From Peromyscus leucopus (Eukaryota; Chordata; Mammalia; Rodentia; Cricetidae): a stretch of 64,000 nt of DNA. A program made the position numbers and the translations under genes. Positions within the stretch are counted from its first letter, which is position 1. The number at the start of each line of letters is the position of its first letter. The DNA lies in contig NC_051075.1 of the NCBI RefSeq assembly GCF_004664715.2, forward strand, positions 89,627,709 through 89,691,708, in the 5' to 3' direction. This document shows, one piece after another, positions 63,901 to 64,000 of this stretch. A model generated the notes under the pieces. That model was not told the origin of the DNA. It made no database searches and worked only from the letters and a program-made list of their open reading frames with translations.

Positions 63901-64000
63901 TGATAGTTAGATTTAATTGTCAGCTTGATACAACCTACCTGCCAAGAGTGACTCAATGAGGCATTGCCTACATTGGGTTGGCCTGAGGTTGTGTCTGTGG
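63901..64000 (+). mobile_element. Family A repeat, start, cut by the window end
   Basis: 'tgatagttagatttaattgt', 'cagcttgatacaacctacct' and 'gcctacattgggttggcctg' are the start of family A. It continues past the window edge, and the B2 sits in its first bases. Confidence 0.75.

Overview
This is mammalian nuclear DNA from a muroid rodent, most likely a cricetid (hamster, vole or deer-mouse group). The evidence is the repeat content. It has many B1 (7SL-derived), B2/B3 (tRNA-derived), B4 and ID-type SINEs, rodent LINE-1 3' segments and long (CA)n/(GT)n tracts. Two full B1 copies (22351 and 38017) carry the 'aggaaa(a)ggc(g/a)caaagctacac' right half that I associate with cricetid B1 rather than mouse B1. 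Bacterial-style features (operons, ribosome binding sites, CRISPR, insertion sequences) do not apply.

I found no protein-coding gene or RNA gene I can support. The longest open frames fall in microsatellites, in SINEs, in a 51-bp tandem repeat whose length is a multiple of three, or in AT-rich non-coding sequence. None shows a recognisable domain or an exon flanked by convincing splice sites. The window is therefore intergenic or deep intronic, and I cannot name the locus.

Layout. 1-6 kb: mostly unique, with old SINE/MIR pieces and a GC/CA tract. 6-14 kb: three non-repetitive AT-rich blocks that look like conserved regulatory elements (6.2, 8.8 and 13.5 kb), separated by LINE-1 remnants and a B2. 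14-20 kb: a CTT microsatellite, three B4 SINEs, a B2, and two members of one LTR family, one of them a solo LTR at 19191-19594 with a 6-bp target duplication. 20-29 kb: regulatory-looking blocks at 21.2, 24.9 and 28.2 kb, and repeated copies of a rodent interspersed repeat here called family A (reads 'gtcaacttga' near one end). 30.4-32 kb: a LINE-1 3' segment split by a second solo LTR (31413-31750). 33-41 kb: old LINE-1 relics, several B2s, and a stacked pair of B1s in one target site. 41-44.2 kb: the densest block of homeobox-motif-rich unique sequence. 44-54 kb: SINEs, family A, MIR and microsatellites, including the 51-bp triplication inside a B4. 54.8-56 kb and 61.3-61.9 kb: further regulatory-looking blocks. 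59-64 kb: a young B1, a third solo LTR (60214-60558), family A copies and a B2 nested in family A at the right edge.

The useful signals are (a) a set of putative conserved non-coding elements, which would fit a developmental-gene desert or large intron, and (b) datable insertion events with visible target-site duplications. Conservation is inferred from sequence style only; no alignment could be run. No previously undescribed protein or RNA system is visible.
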